A stretch of 33,903 nt of DNA from an uncultured Muribaculaceae bacterium (GTDB lineage: Bacteria; Bacteroidota; Bacteroidia; Bacteroidales; Muribaculaceae). Positions 15,805 through 25,671 of the stretch are shown here, piece by piece. The DNA is taken from assembly GCA_944321725.1 (NCBI GenBank), contig CALUMI010000029.1, forward strand, positions 1 to 33,903, in the 5' to 3' direction. The notes beneath the pieces were generated by a model. That model was not told the origin of the DNA. It did not search any database and was given only the letters and a program-made list of their open reading frames with translations. Position 1 is the stretch's first letter. The number at the start of each line of letters is the position of its first letter. The position numbers were made by a program, and so were the translations under genes.

Positions 15805-17823
15805 TTACCAGATCACGACACGCTTTTCAGGAGCAAGATACATTGCGTCGCCGGCCACGATACCGAATGCTTTGTAGAACGGCTCAATGTTTTTCAACGT
15901 AGCGTTTACTCTCCAACGGCCAAGCGAGTGCTCATCGATTTTCGTGCGGCGAAGAATTTCCTCATCACGAATATTGTCAGCCCACACGTTGGCATACGAC
16001 AGGTAGAAACGCTGCGCCGGAGTAAATCCGTCTACCGTCTTGTTCTCTTTAGCCTCCTTAGTCTTCAAATATGCGGAGTAAGCCACACGCAAACCGCCTT
16101 GGTCGGCAATGTTCTCACCCAACGTAAGACGCCCGTTGGCATGTTGGTCGCCAAGCACAATGATACTGTCAAATTGGGCCACCAATTTATCTGCCAACTC
16201 ATTGAATTTTTTGGAATCCTCATCGGTCCACCAGTTAACCATATTTCCTGCCTTGTCAAACTGACGCCCCATATCGTCGAACCCGTGAGTCATCTCATGA
16301 CCGATAACCACGCCTATCGCGCCATAATTGTCAGCGTCAAGAGCGTCCGGAGAGAAGAACGGAGCCTGAAGAATGCCCGCCGGGAAACAAATCTCATTTG
16401 TAGAAGGATTGTAATAAGCGTTAACAGTCTGCGGAGTCATACCCCACTCTGTCTTGTCGACAGGCTTGCCGCACTTCACATTCTGGTCTTTCACATGGAA
16501 CACGCAAGCCTCTTTCACATTCTGCCAATACGACAGCTTAGGGTCAATTGTAATGCCCGAATAGTCTTTCCATTTGTCAGGATAACCGATTTTCACGGTG
16601 AAAGCCGCGAGTTTCTCCTGCGCGCGAGCCTTAGTTTCGTCGCTCATCCATGTGAGAGCCGCTATATGCTCACCCAAAGAGATTTTCAGATTATTGACAA
16701 GCTCAAGCATTTGCTTCTTCGAAGATTCCGGGAAGTATTTCTCAACATAAAGCTGTCCCAAAGCCTCTCCAAGCATTCCGTCGGGCACGGCAAGAGCCCT
16801 TTTCCAACGCGGCTTGTCCTGCTCTGCACCGGTAATCACACTGCTCATCTTGAAATTCACGGCACGGAAATCATCGCTGAGATAGTCGGACGCGGCATTG
16901 ATAAGATGAAACGAGAGGTAGTCTTTTACAGCCTGCTCCGACTTAGTTGAGAGCAACTTGTTGACAGCCTCCAACGATGCGGGTTGCATTACACACATCG
17001 TTTCCACTTTCGGTATATACATATCCGTAAGATACATATTCCAATCGACAGACGGACAAACAGAGTCCACCTGTTCCATTGTGCGAATATTGTATTGGGC
17101 AGCAAGATTACGCATTTCCGTGCGCGACATCGCGGCTTTGGCCAACTCGGTTTCTATATCCATCACATTGGCCACAACCCTTTGGGCATCTTTCTCACTG
17201 TAGCCGGAAAGTTTGCACAGATCAGCAATAGCCACCTTGTACGCCTCTCGTATCTTTACCGTCTGCTCGTCGTCAAGCAAATAATAGTCCCTGTCGCCAA
17301 GCCCGAGTCCGCCTTGTCCCCAATAGAGGATATTCATATCCGAATTTTTCAAGTCGCTCATCACTCCAATGCCAAAGAAAGGAGAAGAGAAAGTGTGCAT
17401 CCAAGCAATCAATTTCGTGAAATCCTCTTTCTTGGCGTTGTTGATCCTTGCCAAATCCTCTTGAATAGAAGAAGCCCCTTCTTTATTAAGACGCGCACTA
17501 TCCATCCCCATGGCATACAAGTCGCCTATCTTTTGGGCAATCGAGCCCGGAGCGTTGTTCTGCCCACGCAAATTTTCCACAAGCTCAAACAACTGTTTAC
17601 GGTTGTTCTCGCCAAGCTGGTCAAAAGAGCCGAAGCGTGAATATTCAGCTCCAAGCGGATTGTTTTTCTGCCATCCGCCACAGGCATACTGATAGAAATC
17701 GGCTCTCGGAGAAACCGACTCATCCAAATTCTCACGGTTTACCCCCGTTTTGGGTTCCGTAGCGGCATTCACCGTCATTGTCCCGGCAAGGGTAGCCAAC
17801 ATAATCAATGCTTTTAAATTCAT
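15805..17823 (-). CDS. M13 family zinc metallopeptidase (neprilysin/PepO-like)
   Basis: A 672-residue protein with a signal peptide (MNLKALIMLATLAGTMTVNA), hence periplasmic or exported. The N-terminal helical cap starts with 'SVSPRADFYQYACGGW', the M13 opening. Catalytic motifs, in order: substrate-binding NAYYNP (468-473), zinc site HEMTH (509-513), third zinc ligand in ENIAD (E570), and the family C-terminus ending RVVIW. It cleaves oligopeptides. The start chosen is ATG 17823; the frame extends to 17865 but would then overlap the ABC-F gene. It follows that gene by 7 bp, so the two are likely co-transcribed. Confidence 0.94.
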   Translation of the reverse strand: MNLKALIMLATLAGTMTVNAATEPKTGVNRENLDESVSPRADFYQYACGGWQKNNPLGAEYSRFGSFDQLGENNRKQLFELVENLRGQNNAPGSIAQKIGDLYAMGMDSARLNKEGASSIQEDLARINNAKKEDFTKLIAWMHTFSSPFFGIGVMSDLKNSDMNILYWGQGGLGLGDRDYYLLDDEQTVKIREAYKVAIADLCKLSGYSEKDAQRVVANVMDIETELAKAAMSRTEMRNLAAQYNIRTMEQVDSVCPSVDWNMYLTDMYIPKVETMCVMQPASLEAVNKLLSTKSEQAVKDYLSFHLINAASDYLSDDFRAVNFKMSSVITGAEQDKPRWKRALAVPDGMLGEALGQLYVEKYFPESSKKQMLELVNNLKISLGEHIAALTWMSDETKARAQEKLAAFTVKIGYPDKWKDYSGITIDPKLSYWQNVKEACVFHVKDQNVKCGKPVDKTEWGMTPQTVNAYYNPSTNEICFPAGILQAPFFSPDALDADNYGAIGVVIGHEMTHGFDDMGRQFDKAGNMVNWWTDEDSKKFNELADKLVAQFDSIIVLGDQHANGRLTLGENIADQGGLRVAYSAYLKTKEAKENKTVDGFTPAQRFYLSYANVWADNIRDEEILRRTKIDEHSLGRWRVNATLKNIEPFYKAFGIVAGDAMYLAPEKRVVIW

Positions 17824-17830
17824 ATACACT

Positions 17831-19795
17831 CTATTTATTAAACGTTTCCAACTCCATAGACGCAAGTTCCCAAAGGCTCATCGCGTTCTCCAACTTTTTT
17901 TGCAACTCCGCATGGCGGGTATACAGCTCATTATCTGTCGCCCCTCCGGAAAGTTTATCCTCCACTTCTTTTATCTCCGCCTCAATAGCAGAAATTTCAG
18001 CTTCGGCATCCTTTACTTTCTTCTCCGCTTTGCGCAAAAGTTTCTCATACTCTTTTTTTTCAGCATAAGTCATCCGTGCAATGGCTTTCGGCGACGCTGC
18101 TTCAGCAGCCTGAGAAGGCTCTGTCACGACAGCTTTACTCTTATCGGCCGGACGCAAAGACACAGGCGCTTCCAGCTCCTTCAACGATTCCATGTTTTTA
18201 GTTTGCAGAAAATCGTATATGCCGCCGATATGCTCTCTGACTTTTCCGCCTCCGAACTCATACACTTTCTCGACAAGGCCGTCAAGGAAGTCGCGGTCGT
18301 GGGAAACAACGATAGCCGTGCCATTGAAATCTTTTATGGCCTGCTTCAGCACATCCTTCGACTTCATGTCCAAATGGTTGGTAGGCTCGTCGAGTATCAG
18401 AAGATTGACAGGCTCAAGCAGCAGACGTATCATGGCAAGCCTCGTCCGTTCTCCGCCCGACAATACGGACACTTTCTTGTCTGAGGCCTCGCCACCGAAC
18501 ATAAACGCCCCCAATATATCACGTATTTTCGTCCGGATGTCACCAACAGCCACTCGATCAATCGTTTCGAAAACCGTCAGACTGCCATCAAGCAGTGACG
18601 CCTGATTTTGCGCAAAATAGCCGATTTTCACGTTATGTCCTATTTTCAGTGTGCCTGTATATGGAATCTCGCCCATGATACACTTCACCAACGTTGACTT
18701 TCCTTCTCCGTTTTTACCCACGAACGCCACTTTCTCGCCACGCTTTATCGTCATGTCGACATGGTCAAACACCTGATGCTCTCCGTAGGCCTTGCCAACA
18801 TTGTCGCAAATCACAGGATAGTCGCCGGAGCGCGGAGCAGGCGGAAATTTCAGGTTCAACCTTGAGTTGTCAACCTCATCAACCTCTATCCTCTCAATCT
18901 TCGCAAGCTGCTTTATCCGGCTTTGCACCTGAACGGCTTTAGTAGCCTTGTAGCGGAATCTCTCTATAAATTCCTCTGTGTCCTGTATCTGCTTCTGCTG
19001 ATTCTGATAAGCGCGCATCTGCTGCTCTATCCTTTCCTGCCGCAAAACCACGAATTTGGAATAATTCACCTGATAATCGTAAATTTTTCCACACGATATT
19101 TCTATCGTGCGAGTAGTGACATTATCAATAAAGGCCTTGTCATGCGACACAAGCACCACCGCATTGGCTTTCTGCCTAAGAAAATTTTCAAGCCATTGTA
19201 TGGACTCTATGTCCAAATGGTTGGTGGGCTCATCGAGAAGCAACAAATCAGGATGTTTCAGCAACAATTTAGCAAGCTCTATACGCATACGCCAACCACC
19301 GCTAAATTCAGATGTCATCCTGTTGAAATCTGTCCTCACAAAGCCAAGACCCAACAAAGTTTTCTCGATTTCGGCCTCATAATTGTTGCTTTCCTTCAAG
19401 AGGATATCATCGTTGAGCTGCGTCATTCTGTCAATCAGCCTTTGGTATTCCTCACTGTCGTAATCGGTTCTGGAAGAAAGCTCTTTGTTTATTTCATCAA
19501 GTTTTGACTTCAGCAAATCCACTTCTCCAAACACAGTCTTGACCTCGTCCATGACAGTGAACTCATCTGTAAGAAGCATTTGCTGAGGCAGATAGCCTAT
19601 TGTCAAATCATTCGGCTTTGCGACAACACCCGACGTGGGCTGCTGCAATCCCGCTATTATTTTAAGCATTGTCGACTTGCCGGCACCATTTTTTCCGACC
19701 AGCGCTATTTTGTCTTTCTTGTTTATGACATAATTCACGTCTTGAAACAAGACGACACTGCTAAATTCAACTTTCAGATTTTGTATGGAAACCAT
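17831..19795 (-). CDS. ABC-F family ATPase (Uup/EttA-like)
   Basis: A soluble protein with two ABC domains and no membrane segment, the layout of ribosome-associated ABC-F translation factors. Domain 1: Walker A GKNGAGKST (34-42), signature SGGWRMR (165-171), Walker B LLLLDEPTNHLD (184-195). Between the domains runs the charged linker helix pair (about 250-305) that reaches the tRNA site. Domain 2: Walker A GKNGEGKST (360-368), signature LSGGERTR, then LLILDEPTNHLD. A C-terminal coiled coil (about 575-654, Lys/Glu-rich) places it near Uup. The subtype is uncertain. Likely acts on stalled ribosomes in the cytoplasm. It has its own promoter. Confidence 0.92.
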   Translation of the reverse strand: MVSIQNLKVEFSSVVLFQDVNYVINKKDKIALVGKNGAGKSTMLKIIAGLQQPTSGVVAKPNDLTIGYLPQQMLLTDEFTVMDEVKTVFGEVDLLKSKLDEINKELSSRTDYDSEEYQRLIDRMTQLNDDILLKESNNYEAEIEKTLLGLGFVRTDFNRMTSEFSGGWRMRIELAKLLLKHPDLLLLDEPTNHLDIESIQWLENFLRQKANAVVLVSHDKAFIDNVTTRTIEISCGKIYDYQVNYSKFVVLRQERIEQQMRAYQNQQKQIQDTEEFIERFRYKATKAVQVQSRIKQLAKIERIEVDEVDNSRLNLKFPPAPRSGDYPVICDNVGKAYGEHQVFDHVDMTIKRGEKVAFVGKNGEGKSTLVKCIMGEIPYTGTLKIGHNVKIGYFAQNQASLLDGSLTVFETIDRVAVGDIRTKIRDILGAFMFGGEASDKKVSVLSGGERTRLAMIRLLLEPVNLLILDEPTNHLDMKSKDVLKQAIKDFNGTAIVVSHDRDFLDGLVEKVYEFGGGKVREHIGGIYDFLQTKNMESLKELEAPVSLRPADKSKAVVTEPSQAAEAASPKAIARMTYAEKKEYEKLLRKAEKKVKDAEAEISAIEAEIKEVEDKLSGGATDNELYTRHAELQKKLENAMSLWELASMELETFNK

Positions 19796-19825
19796 TCTTT
19801 ACAAACAAATTCTTTTTCCGACCGC

Positions 19826-19833
19826 CAAAGGTA
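19826..19833 (-). promoter_or_regulatory. ABC-F gene promoter -7 box
   Basis: TACCTTTG on the minus strand matches TAnnTTTG exactly, 30 bp before the ATG. The -33 region is T-rich with no clean TTTG and lies against the upstream terminator's T-run. Confidence 0.5.
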
Positions 19834-19859
19834 CGAAAAATTGTTGGAATAAAAACACA

Positions 19860-19888
19860 GCCGTTGCACTTACGACAAATGCAACGGC
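19860..19888 (-). terminator. Terminator of the carA-carB-peptidase unit
   Basis: A perfect 9-bp stem GCCGTTGCA/TGCAACGGC with an 11-nt loop, followed on the minus strand by TGTGTTTTTATT. It lies 38 bp past the C1 peptidase stop. Confidence 0.8.
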
Positions 19889-19925
19889 CATATATACCAC
19901 AACAACTGTAATAAATCTCAGCTAT

Positions 19926-21131
19926 TTATTTCAAAGCAAGTTTTTGCAGTATTCCTGACGGCACTCCGGCTTTATTGACCATGATGCTCATGGTTTTCGC
20001 TAAAAAATACGGCATCGAAATATAAAAATATCCGTCATAAACCTGCTCGGAATCCCATGAGTTCTTCACTTTATAATATTTGTTTCCTTTTTGGTCGACA
20101 GCCTTTCCGACAATCACCATTCCATGGTCGTCAGTCGTTTCGTAATTGTCGAATCCCTGCTGACGGCTCTCTTGAGTGACAGTTATTTCCTCAACCGGGC
20201 CTTTAAAATCATACATCTTATCCTCTTTCTCGGAGTCCTTCAATTTCACCCACCGAGAAAGTTCAGTGCCTTCCTTTGTCTTGTTCCTGTCCACCTTAGG
20301 CATCAAAGCCACTCCATCATACCATTTGAAGCCTTTTTCGCTGACATCAGCCGCCCAAAGCACAGTGAAACCATTGTCAATCGCGTTGTCTACAATCTGC
20401 TGCAATTCTTCCATCGGCACATTATAGTACAAACCGTGGTCCCAATTATCGGGCACCTCAAGCACAAACGGTTTGTAGAACTCATGATGAGAGAAAGAGG
20501 TGACAGGCAAATAGTCGTCCATATCCAATCCGAGCTCTTGAGCAAAGCTCTTCGAGGTATAAGTCTTTCCGTTGTATTCAAATGTTTCCGGGACTTTCCC
20601 CAAATAGGCGTCAAGAATGCCGATATATCCGTTCAGCCAAGCTGTGGAAAGCTTCTTGTTCGGATTTTTCACAATCTCGTTCAAATAAGCTGTAAGCACC
20701 GCCGCCAATTCCCCGTGGTTATGCTTGTCTTCACCATATTGCAATCCGTTGTAGACCGACTCCGGCATCATGCCGTATTTCTTATATACGTAAGGAATGT
20801 CAAGCAGACCTCCGCCCTCTCCGAAATTGGTTTTGCCATAATAGCGCACAAAATTCACCGCCTTGTCTATATAGCATTGCCTTACAACAAACATTTCCGA
20901 CAAATCATATTCGCCTTTTCCGTTTTTCAGCAGCTCATCTTCCAAAAACGACAATCCGGAGAAGCTCCAACATGTCCCAGACATGTTCTGGTCTTTCACA
21001 GAGGTTGTTTTGTTGACTTTAACGTCGGTAAACACAAACGCCGTATCACAGGCATTTTCTTTATCGGCGGCAAACCCCGCCAACGGCGAGGCCACAGCCG
21101 CCGCACACAAAATTAAAAACAGTTTATTCAT
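19926..21131 (-). CDS. Secreted C1-family cysteine peptidase (bleomycin hydrolase/PepC-like)
   Basis: A 401-residue papain-clan peptidase of the C1B (aminopeptidase C, bleomycin hydrolase) type. The catalytic set is complete: oxyanion Q48, nucleophile C54 (QNMSGTCWSFSG), H336 (DDHGMVIVG) and N357 (KNSWD). Unlike the cytoplasmic family prototypes, it has a signal peptide (MNKLFLILCAAAVASPLAGFA), so it works outside the cytoplasm. Likely role: trimming peptides N-terminally for nutrition. The start is ATG 21131, 11 bp after the carB stop; the frame opens at a GTG that overlaps carB. No separate promoter is seen, so it may be read from carAB. Confidence 0.92.
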   Translation of the reverse strand: MNKLFLILCAAAVASPLAGFAADKENACDTAFVFTDVKVNKTTSVKDQNMSGTCWSFSGLSFLEDELLKNGKGEYDLSEMFVVRQCYIDKAVNFVRYYGKTNFGEGGGLLDIPYVYKKYGMMPESVYNGLQYGEDKHNHGELAAVLTAYLNEIVKNPNKKLSTAWLNGYIGILDAYLGKVPETFEYNGKTYTSKSFAQELGLDMDDYLPVTSFSHHEFYKPFVLEVPDNWDHGLYYNVPMEELQQIVDNAIDNGFTVLWAADVSEKGFKWYDGVALMPKVDRNKTKEGTELSRWVKLKDSEKEDKMYDFKGPVEEITVTQESRQQGFDNYETTDDHGMVIVGKAVDQKGNKYYKVKNSWDSEQVYDGYFYISMPYFLAKTMSIMVNKAGVPSGILQKLALK

Positions 21132-21142
21132 AACACAATTCA

Positions 21143-24100
21143 CTAATATTCATCCCACGATTTTATTTCAATATCATCCATCGAATACTTGCTTATCGCG
21201 TCGACAAACGCCGACGCCAATCGCGCGTTTGTAATCAGCGGAATATTGAGGTCGATAGCCGCACGACGTATTTTATAACCATTGCTCAGTTCCTGACTTG
21301 TAAGGTTCTTTGGTATGTTGACCACCAAATCAACCTCTTTGTTGTGCAACAGTTCCAATGCCTGTGGGCTGCAATCCGCCTCACTCGGCCAATATACCCT
21401 TATGGCAGGGATTTTGTTCTCTGTCAGATAATTATATGTTCCGCCTGTGGCATACAGTTTATAGCCTTTCTCGAAGAGCATTGCCGCAGCGTCGAGCATG
21501 TCGGCTTTCTGGCGGGCAGAGCCTGTGCTCAAAAGCACCGCCTTCTTGGGGAATTTATAACCGACGGAGAGCATCGATTTAAGAATTGCCTCCGACGTGT
21601 CGTTACCGATACATCCAACCTCACCGGTCGACGACATATCCACACCCAATACAGGGTCGGCGCCCTGCAACCGCGAGAACGAGAACTGCGACGCCTTTAT
21701 TCCGACATAATCCAAATCAAACGCGCTCTTGTTGGGCTTATCCACAGGAATGCCGAGCATTACACGTGTGGCAAGATCAATAAAATTAAGTTTGAGCACT
21801 TTCGACACAAACGGGAAACTGCGCGACGCGCGCAAGTTGCACTCAATAACTTTTATGTCATTGTTTTTTGCAAGATACTGAATATTGAACGGACCCGATA
21901 TGTTCAACGCCTTCGCTATTCTGCTCGATATTTTCTTTATGCGCCTTACCGTCTCGACATACAATTTCTGCGGAGGAAACTGTATTGTGGCATCACCGGA
22001 ATGCACACCGGCAAACTCAATATGCTCTGAGATGGCATACACCTTTATCTCTCCGTTCTGCGCCACAGCGTCCATTTCGATTTCTTTGGCATGTTCGATA
22101 AACTCGGTGACAACCACAGGATGCTGCTTCGACACATTAGCCGCCAATTTAAGGAAACGCTCAAGCTGCTCGTCATTTGAACACACATTCATTGCCGCCC
22201 CCGACAACACATACGACGGACGCACAAGCACCGGGTATCCGACCTCATCGACAAACTCATGTATGTCCGACATCGAAGTCAGCTCGCGCCATCTCGGCTG
22301 GTCGATACCAAGCTCGTCAAGCATCGATGAGAATTTATGGCGGTCCTCAGCGTTGTCTATGCTCTTAGCCGTAGTTCCGAGTATATTTACGCCATCCTCG
22401 TCCAAACGTGTCGCAAGGTTGTTGGGTATCTGTCCGCCCGTCGACAAAATCACGCCATGCGGTGTTTCCAAATCCACAATATCCATGACACGCTCATAAG
22501 TAAGCTCATCGAAATACAGGCGGTCACACATGTCATAGTCTGTCGATACCGTTTCCGGATTATAATTTATCATAACCGAGCGCCAACCCTCTTTTTTCAC
22601 CGTAAGCAGCGCGTTGACACTGCACCAGTCGAACTCAACGGAGCTTCCAATGCGATAAGCTCCACTGCCGAGCACGATTACCGACTTGCCGTCGTGCTCA
22701 TAATTTATATCATTCTCCGTGCCGTTATAAGTCAGGTACAGGTAATTTGTCTTGGCGGGATATTCGGCTCCGAGAGTGTCAATCTGCTTCACTACGGGCA
22801 GAATGCCGTTCTTTTTTCTGATGGCACGCACTTTGCGGTTGGCCGCCTCCGTATTGCCCATCTCCGATTTCAAGACCGCACGGGCAATCTGAAAGTCGGA
22901 AAATCCCTGCTCTTTCGCCAAGCGTATCAAAGCCAACGGCACATCGTCCAAAGAGTCATACGACTCAAGTTCTTGGGCTGTGACAATCAAATTATACAGT
23001 TTTTCCAAAAACCATTTGTCTATTTTTGTCAGCTCATGCACTTTTTCCACATCATAGCCTTTTCTGAAAGCCGACTCTATGACAAAGATACGCTTATCCG
23101 TAGGTTCTCGCAATGCCTTGTCGATATCGGGCACCGACACTTCCTTATTCTCTATAAATCCGTGCATGCCCTGCCCTATCATCCGCAATCCTTTTTGGAT
23201 GGCCTCCTCGAATGTGCGTCCGATAGCCATAACCTCGCCCACCGATTTCATCGACGAGCCTATTTCTTTCTTCACCCCGTGGAATTTACCCAAATCCCAA
23301 CGCGGAATTTTGCAAACCACATAGTCCAATGCCGGCTCAAAGAAGGCCGAAGTGACTTTAGTGACAGTGTTTTTCAAATCAAACAAACCGTAGCCAAGCC
23401 CTAATTTGGCGGCAATGAAAGCCAACGGATAACCTGTGGCTTTTGAAGCCAAAGCCGAGCTGCGGCTCAAACGCGCGTTTACTTCGATTACGCGATAATC
23501 CATCGACGACGGGTCGTAAGCGTACTGCACGTTGCACTCACCGACAATGCCTATGTGGCGTATAATTTTTATGGCAAGTTTCCGGAGCAGATGATAATCG
23601 TCATTGGAAAGCGTCTGCGATGGAGCCACAACCACGCTTTCACCCGTATGAATGCCGAGCGGGTCGAAATTTTCCATGTTGCAGACCGTAATACAATTAT
23701 CGAAACGGTCGCGCACCACCTCATACTCAACCTCTTTCCAGCCTTTCAGCGATTTCTCGACAAGCACCTGCGGAGAAAACGACAATGCTTTCTCTGTCAG
23801 AGCCACAAGCTGCTCGCGGTTGTCGCAGAATCCGCTTCCAAGTCCACCCAAAGCATAAGCGGCTCTCACAATGACCGGATAGCCGAGCTCATCAGCAGCT
23901 TTTATGGCGTCGTCTATAGTGGAAACGGCCTCGCTTTTTATTGTCTTTATATCAATCTCGTCGAGTTTCTTGACAAACAATTCCCTGTCTTCAGTATCCA
24001 TAATAGCCTGAACAGGAGTGCCAAGCACCTCTACTCCATAATTTGCAAGCACACCAGATTGGTAAAGCTCTACACCGCAATTAAGCGCCGTCTGCCCTCC

Positions 24101-24376
24101 AAAAGCGAGCAGAATGCCCTGCGGACGCTCTTTTGCAATCACTTTCTCTACAAAATAGGCAGTCACCGGCAAAAAATAGATTTTGTCGGCAAACCCCTCC
24201 GATGTCTGTACCGTCGCAATATTTGGATTAATCAGAATAGTTTCGATTCCTTCCTCTTTCAATGCTTTCAACGCTTGCGACCCTGAATAGTCGAACTCTC
24301 CGGCCTCCCCTATTTTCAAGGCACCGGAACCAAGCAGCAACACTTTCTTTATATTCATTTTATCCGAACCAACCAT
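21143..24376 (-). CDS. carB: Carbamoyl-phosphate synthase large subunit
   Basis: Makes carbamoyl phosphate from bicarbonate, two ATP and ammonia channelled from CarA, for pyrimidine and arginine synthesis. The protein shows two tandem ATP-grasp halves: the first starts LLLGSGALKIGEAGEFDYSG, the second VLGSGAYRIGSSVEFDWCS, followed by the C-terminal MGS-like allosteric domain (LLSTGSARQKADMLDAAAMLFEKGYKLYATGGT). Both halves have the ATP-site 'EVNARLSRSSALASKATGYP' and 'ECNLRASRSFPFVSKV' type motifs. Length 1077 residues from ATG 24376, or 1071 from ATG 24358 (MNIKKVLLLG), which fits the family better. It lies 16-34 bp after carA. Confidence 0.97.
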   Translation of the reverse strand: MVGSDKMNIKKVLLLGSGALKIGEAGEFDYSGSQALKALKEEGIETILINPNIATVQTSEGFADKIYFLPVTAYFVEKVIAKERPQGILLAFGGQTALNCGVELYQSGVLANYGVEVLGTPVQAIMDTEDRELFVKKLDEIDIKTIKSEAVSTIDDAIKAADELGYPVIVRAAYALGGLGSGFCDNREQLVALTEKALSFSPQVLVEKSLKGWKEVEYEVVRDRFDNCITVCNMENFDPLGIHTGESVVVAPSQTLSNDDYHLLRKLAIKIIRHIGIVGECNVQYAYDPSSMDYRVIEVNARLSRSSALASKATGYPLAFIAAKLGLGYGLFDLKNTVTKVTSAFFEPALDYVVCKIPRWDLGKFHGVKKEIGSSMKSVGEVMAIGRTFEEAIQKGLRMIGQGMHGFIENKEVSVPDIDKALREPTDKRIFVIESAFRKGYDVEKVHELTKIDKWFLEKLYNLIVTAQELESYDSLDDVPLALIRLAKEQGFSDFQIARAVLKSEMGNTEAANRKVRAIRKKNGILPVVKQIDTLGAEYPAKTNYLYLTYNGTENDINYEHDGKSVIVLGSGAYRIGSSVEFDWCSVNALLTVKKEGWRSVMINYNPETVSTDYDMCDRLYFDELTYERVMDIVDLETPHGVILSTGGQIPNNLATRLDEDGVNILGTTAKSIDNAEDRHKFSSMLDELGIDQPRWRELTSMSDIHEFVDEVGYPVLVRPSYVLSGAAMNVCSNDEQLERFLKLAANVSKQHPVVVTEFIEHAKEIEMDAVAQNGEIKVYAISEHIEFAGVHSGDATIQFPPQKLYVETVRRIKKISSRIAKALNISGPFNIQYLAKNNDIKVIECNLRASRSFPFVSKVLKLNFIDLATRVMLGIPVDKPNKSAFDLDYVGIKASQFSFSRLQGADPVLGVDMSSTGEVGCIGNDTSEAILKSMLSVGYKFPKKAVLLSTGSARQKADMLDAAAMLFEKGYKLYATGGTYNYLTENKIPAIRVYWPSEADCSPQALELLHNKEVDLVVNIPKNLTSQELSNGYKIRRAAIDLNIPLITNARLASAFVDAISKYSMDDIEIKSWDEY

Positions 24377-24392
24377 TTCTTAAATCTTAATA

Positions 24393-25463
24393 TTACAACA
24401 ATTTAATAAACTCATCAAAAATAAAATCCGTGTCGAGCGGGCCGCCGCAAGCCTCAGGATGGAATTGGGCTGAGAAGAAAGGTTTCGTCTTATGCCTGAT
24501 TCCTTCATTTGTCCCGTCATTCATATTTATGAACAACGGCTCCCAATCATCGGGCAGCGAATTGTTGTCGACAGCAAATCCGTGATTTTGCGACGTAATA
24601 AAACATTTGTCAGTGCCAACCATCCGCACAGGCTGATTATGGCTTCTGTGCCCGTACTTCAATTTGTAGGTTTTTGCGCCGGCGGCTTTTGCAAGCAGCT
24701 GATTGCCCATACAAATGCCGCATACGGGTTTTTCGCCCGAGAGAGCCTTGCGGATATTATCTACAGCCGCGCCCACCATGTCAGGATCGCCCGGCCCGTT
24801 GGAAATGAACAGCCCGTCGAAATCCATAGTGTTGAAATCATAATTCCACGGCACACGCACCACTTTCACGCCGCGCTTAAGCAAACTGCGAATTATATTG
24901 TTCTTAACCCCGCAATCCACAAGAACCACGGTTTTACCTCCGTTTCCATATTCCACAAGAGATTGGCAGCTCACTTTGGCCAAAAGATTTTCCTTGTTGG
25001 GATCCACAAAGTCCATGGCACGTTCACCCTCAAACGTTATCCTTCCGAGCATGGAGCCTTTTTCACGAAGCCGTTTTGTCAATGCCCTCGTATCTATGCC
25101 GCAGATACCGGGTATGTTCTCCGACACAAGCCATTCCGAAAGACTTTGCTCGGCAAGCCAATGGCTGTAGGCCCATGAATAATCCTGACAAATTATCGCC
25201 TCGCAATGGATTCTGTCGCTCTCCAAATAATCAGCTATTCCCCCTTCGGCTGTTTTCGGAGGCACTCCGTAATTGCCAAGCAAAGGGTATGTTGTCACGA
25301 GAATCTGTCCTTCATAAGAAGGGTCGGTCAAACTTTCCGGATAGCCGGTCATCGCCGTATTGAACACCAATTCTCCGGCACACGGTTTCACGCAGCCGAA
25401 CGATTTGCCCTCATAAATTGTTCCGTCTTCTAATTCAAGAACAGCTTTTATCGTTTCTCTCAT
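24393..25463 (-). CDS. carA: Carbamoyl-phosphate synthase small (glutaminase) subunit
   Basis: Hydrolyses glutamine and passes ammonia to CarB. The N-terminal CPSase domain (1-130) has 'ELVFNTAMTGYPESLTDPSYEGQI'; the class I amidotransferase domain (about 178-356) has nucleophile C251 (GICMGNQLL), H335 and E337 (FHPEACGG). At 356 residues it is of usual length. The start is ATG 25463. A consensus promoter lies at 25565-25535, leaving a leader of about 65 nt with no obvious attenuator or uracil-responsive hairpin. First gene of carA-carB-C1 peptidase. Confidence 0.97.
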   Translation of the reverse strand: MRETIKAVLELEDGTIYEGKSFGCVKPCAGELVFNTAMTGYPESLTDPSYEGQILVTTYPLLGNYGVPPKTAEGGIADYLESDRIHCEAIICQDYSWAYSHWLAEQSLSEWLVSENIPGICGIDTRALTKRLREKGSMLGRITFEGERAMDFVDPNKENLLAKVSCQSLVEYGNGGKTVVLVDCGVKNNIIRSLLKRGVKVVRVPWNYDFNTMDFDGLFISNGPGDPDMVGAAVDNIRKALSGEKPVCGICMGNQLLAKAAGAKTYKLKYGHRSHNQPVRMVGTDKCFITSQNHGFAVDNNSLPDDWEPLFINMNDGTNEGIRHKTKPFFSAQFHPEACGGPLDTDFIFDEFIKLL

Positions 25464-25534
25464 ATCAATATTTTGGAAATTTCTTACAATATCGTGATCC
25501 TAAGGTTTGCAAGATTACAATCGAGAAAACCGTA

Positions 25535-25565
25535 CAAAGATAGTGCATTTATTCTATACCTCAAA
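25535..25565 (-). promoter_or_regulatory. carA promoter
   Basis: On the minus strand TTTG (25565-25562), a 19-bp spacer, then TATCTTTG (25542-25535): both boxes match the Bacteroidetes consensus exactly. It lies 16 bp downstream of the rpsP terminator. Confidence 0.75.
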
Positions 25566-25581
25566 CCAATCCACAAAAAGA

Positions 25582-25617
25582 AAAAGCGAAATGCGGCGTT
25601 TCGCGCATTTCGCTTTT
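25582..25617 (-). terminator. rpsP terminator
   Basis: A perfect 14-bp stem (AAAAGCGAAATGCG, 25582-25595, with 25604-25617) around an 8-nt loop. It lies 55 bp past the rpsP stop and is followed on the minus strand by a short T-run. Confidence 0.8.
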
Positions 25618-25671
25618 ATATTCATTGCATCAGCCCCTGAAAAACAGGACACAGCAAAACCCGGCTCAGAC

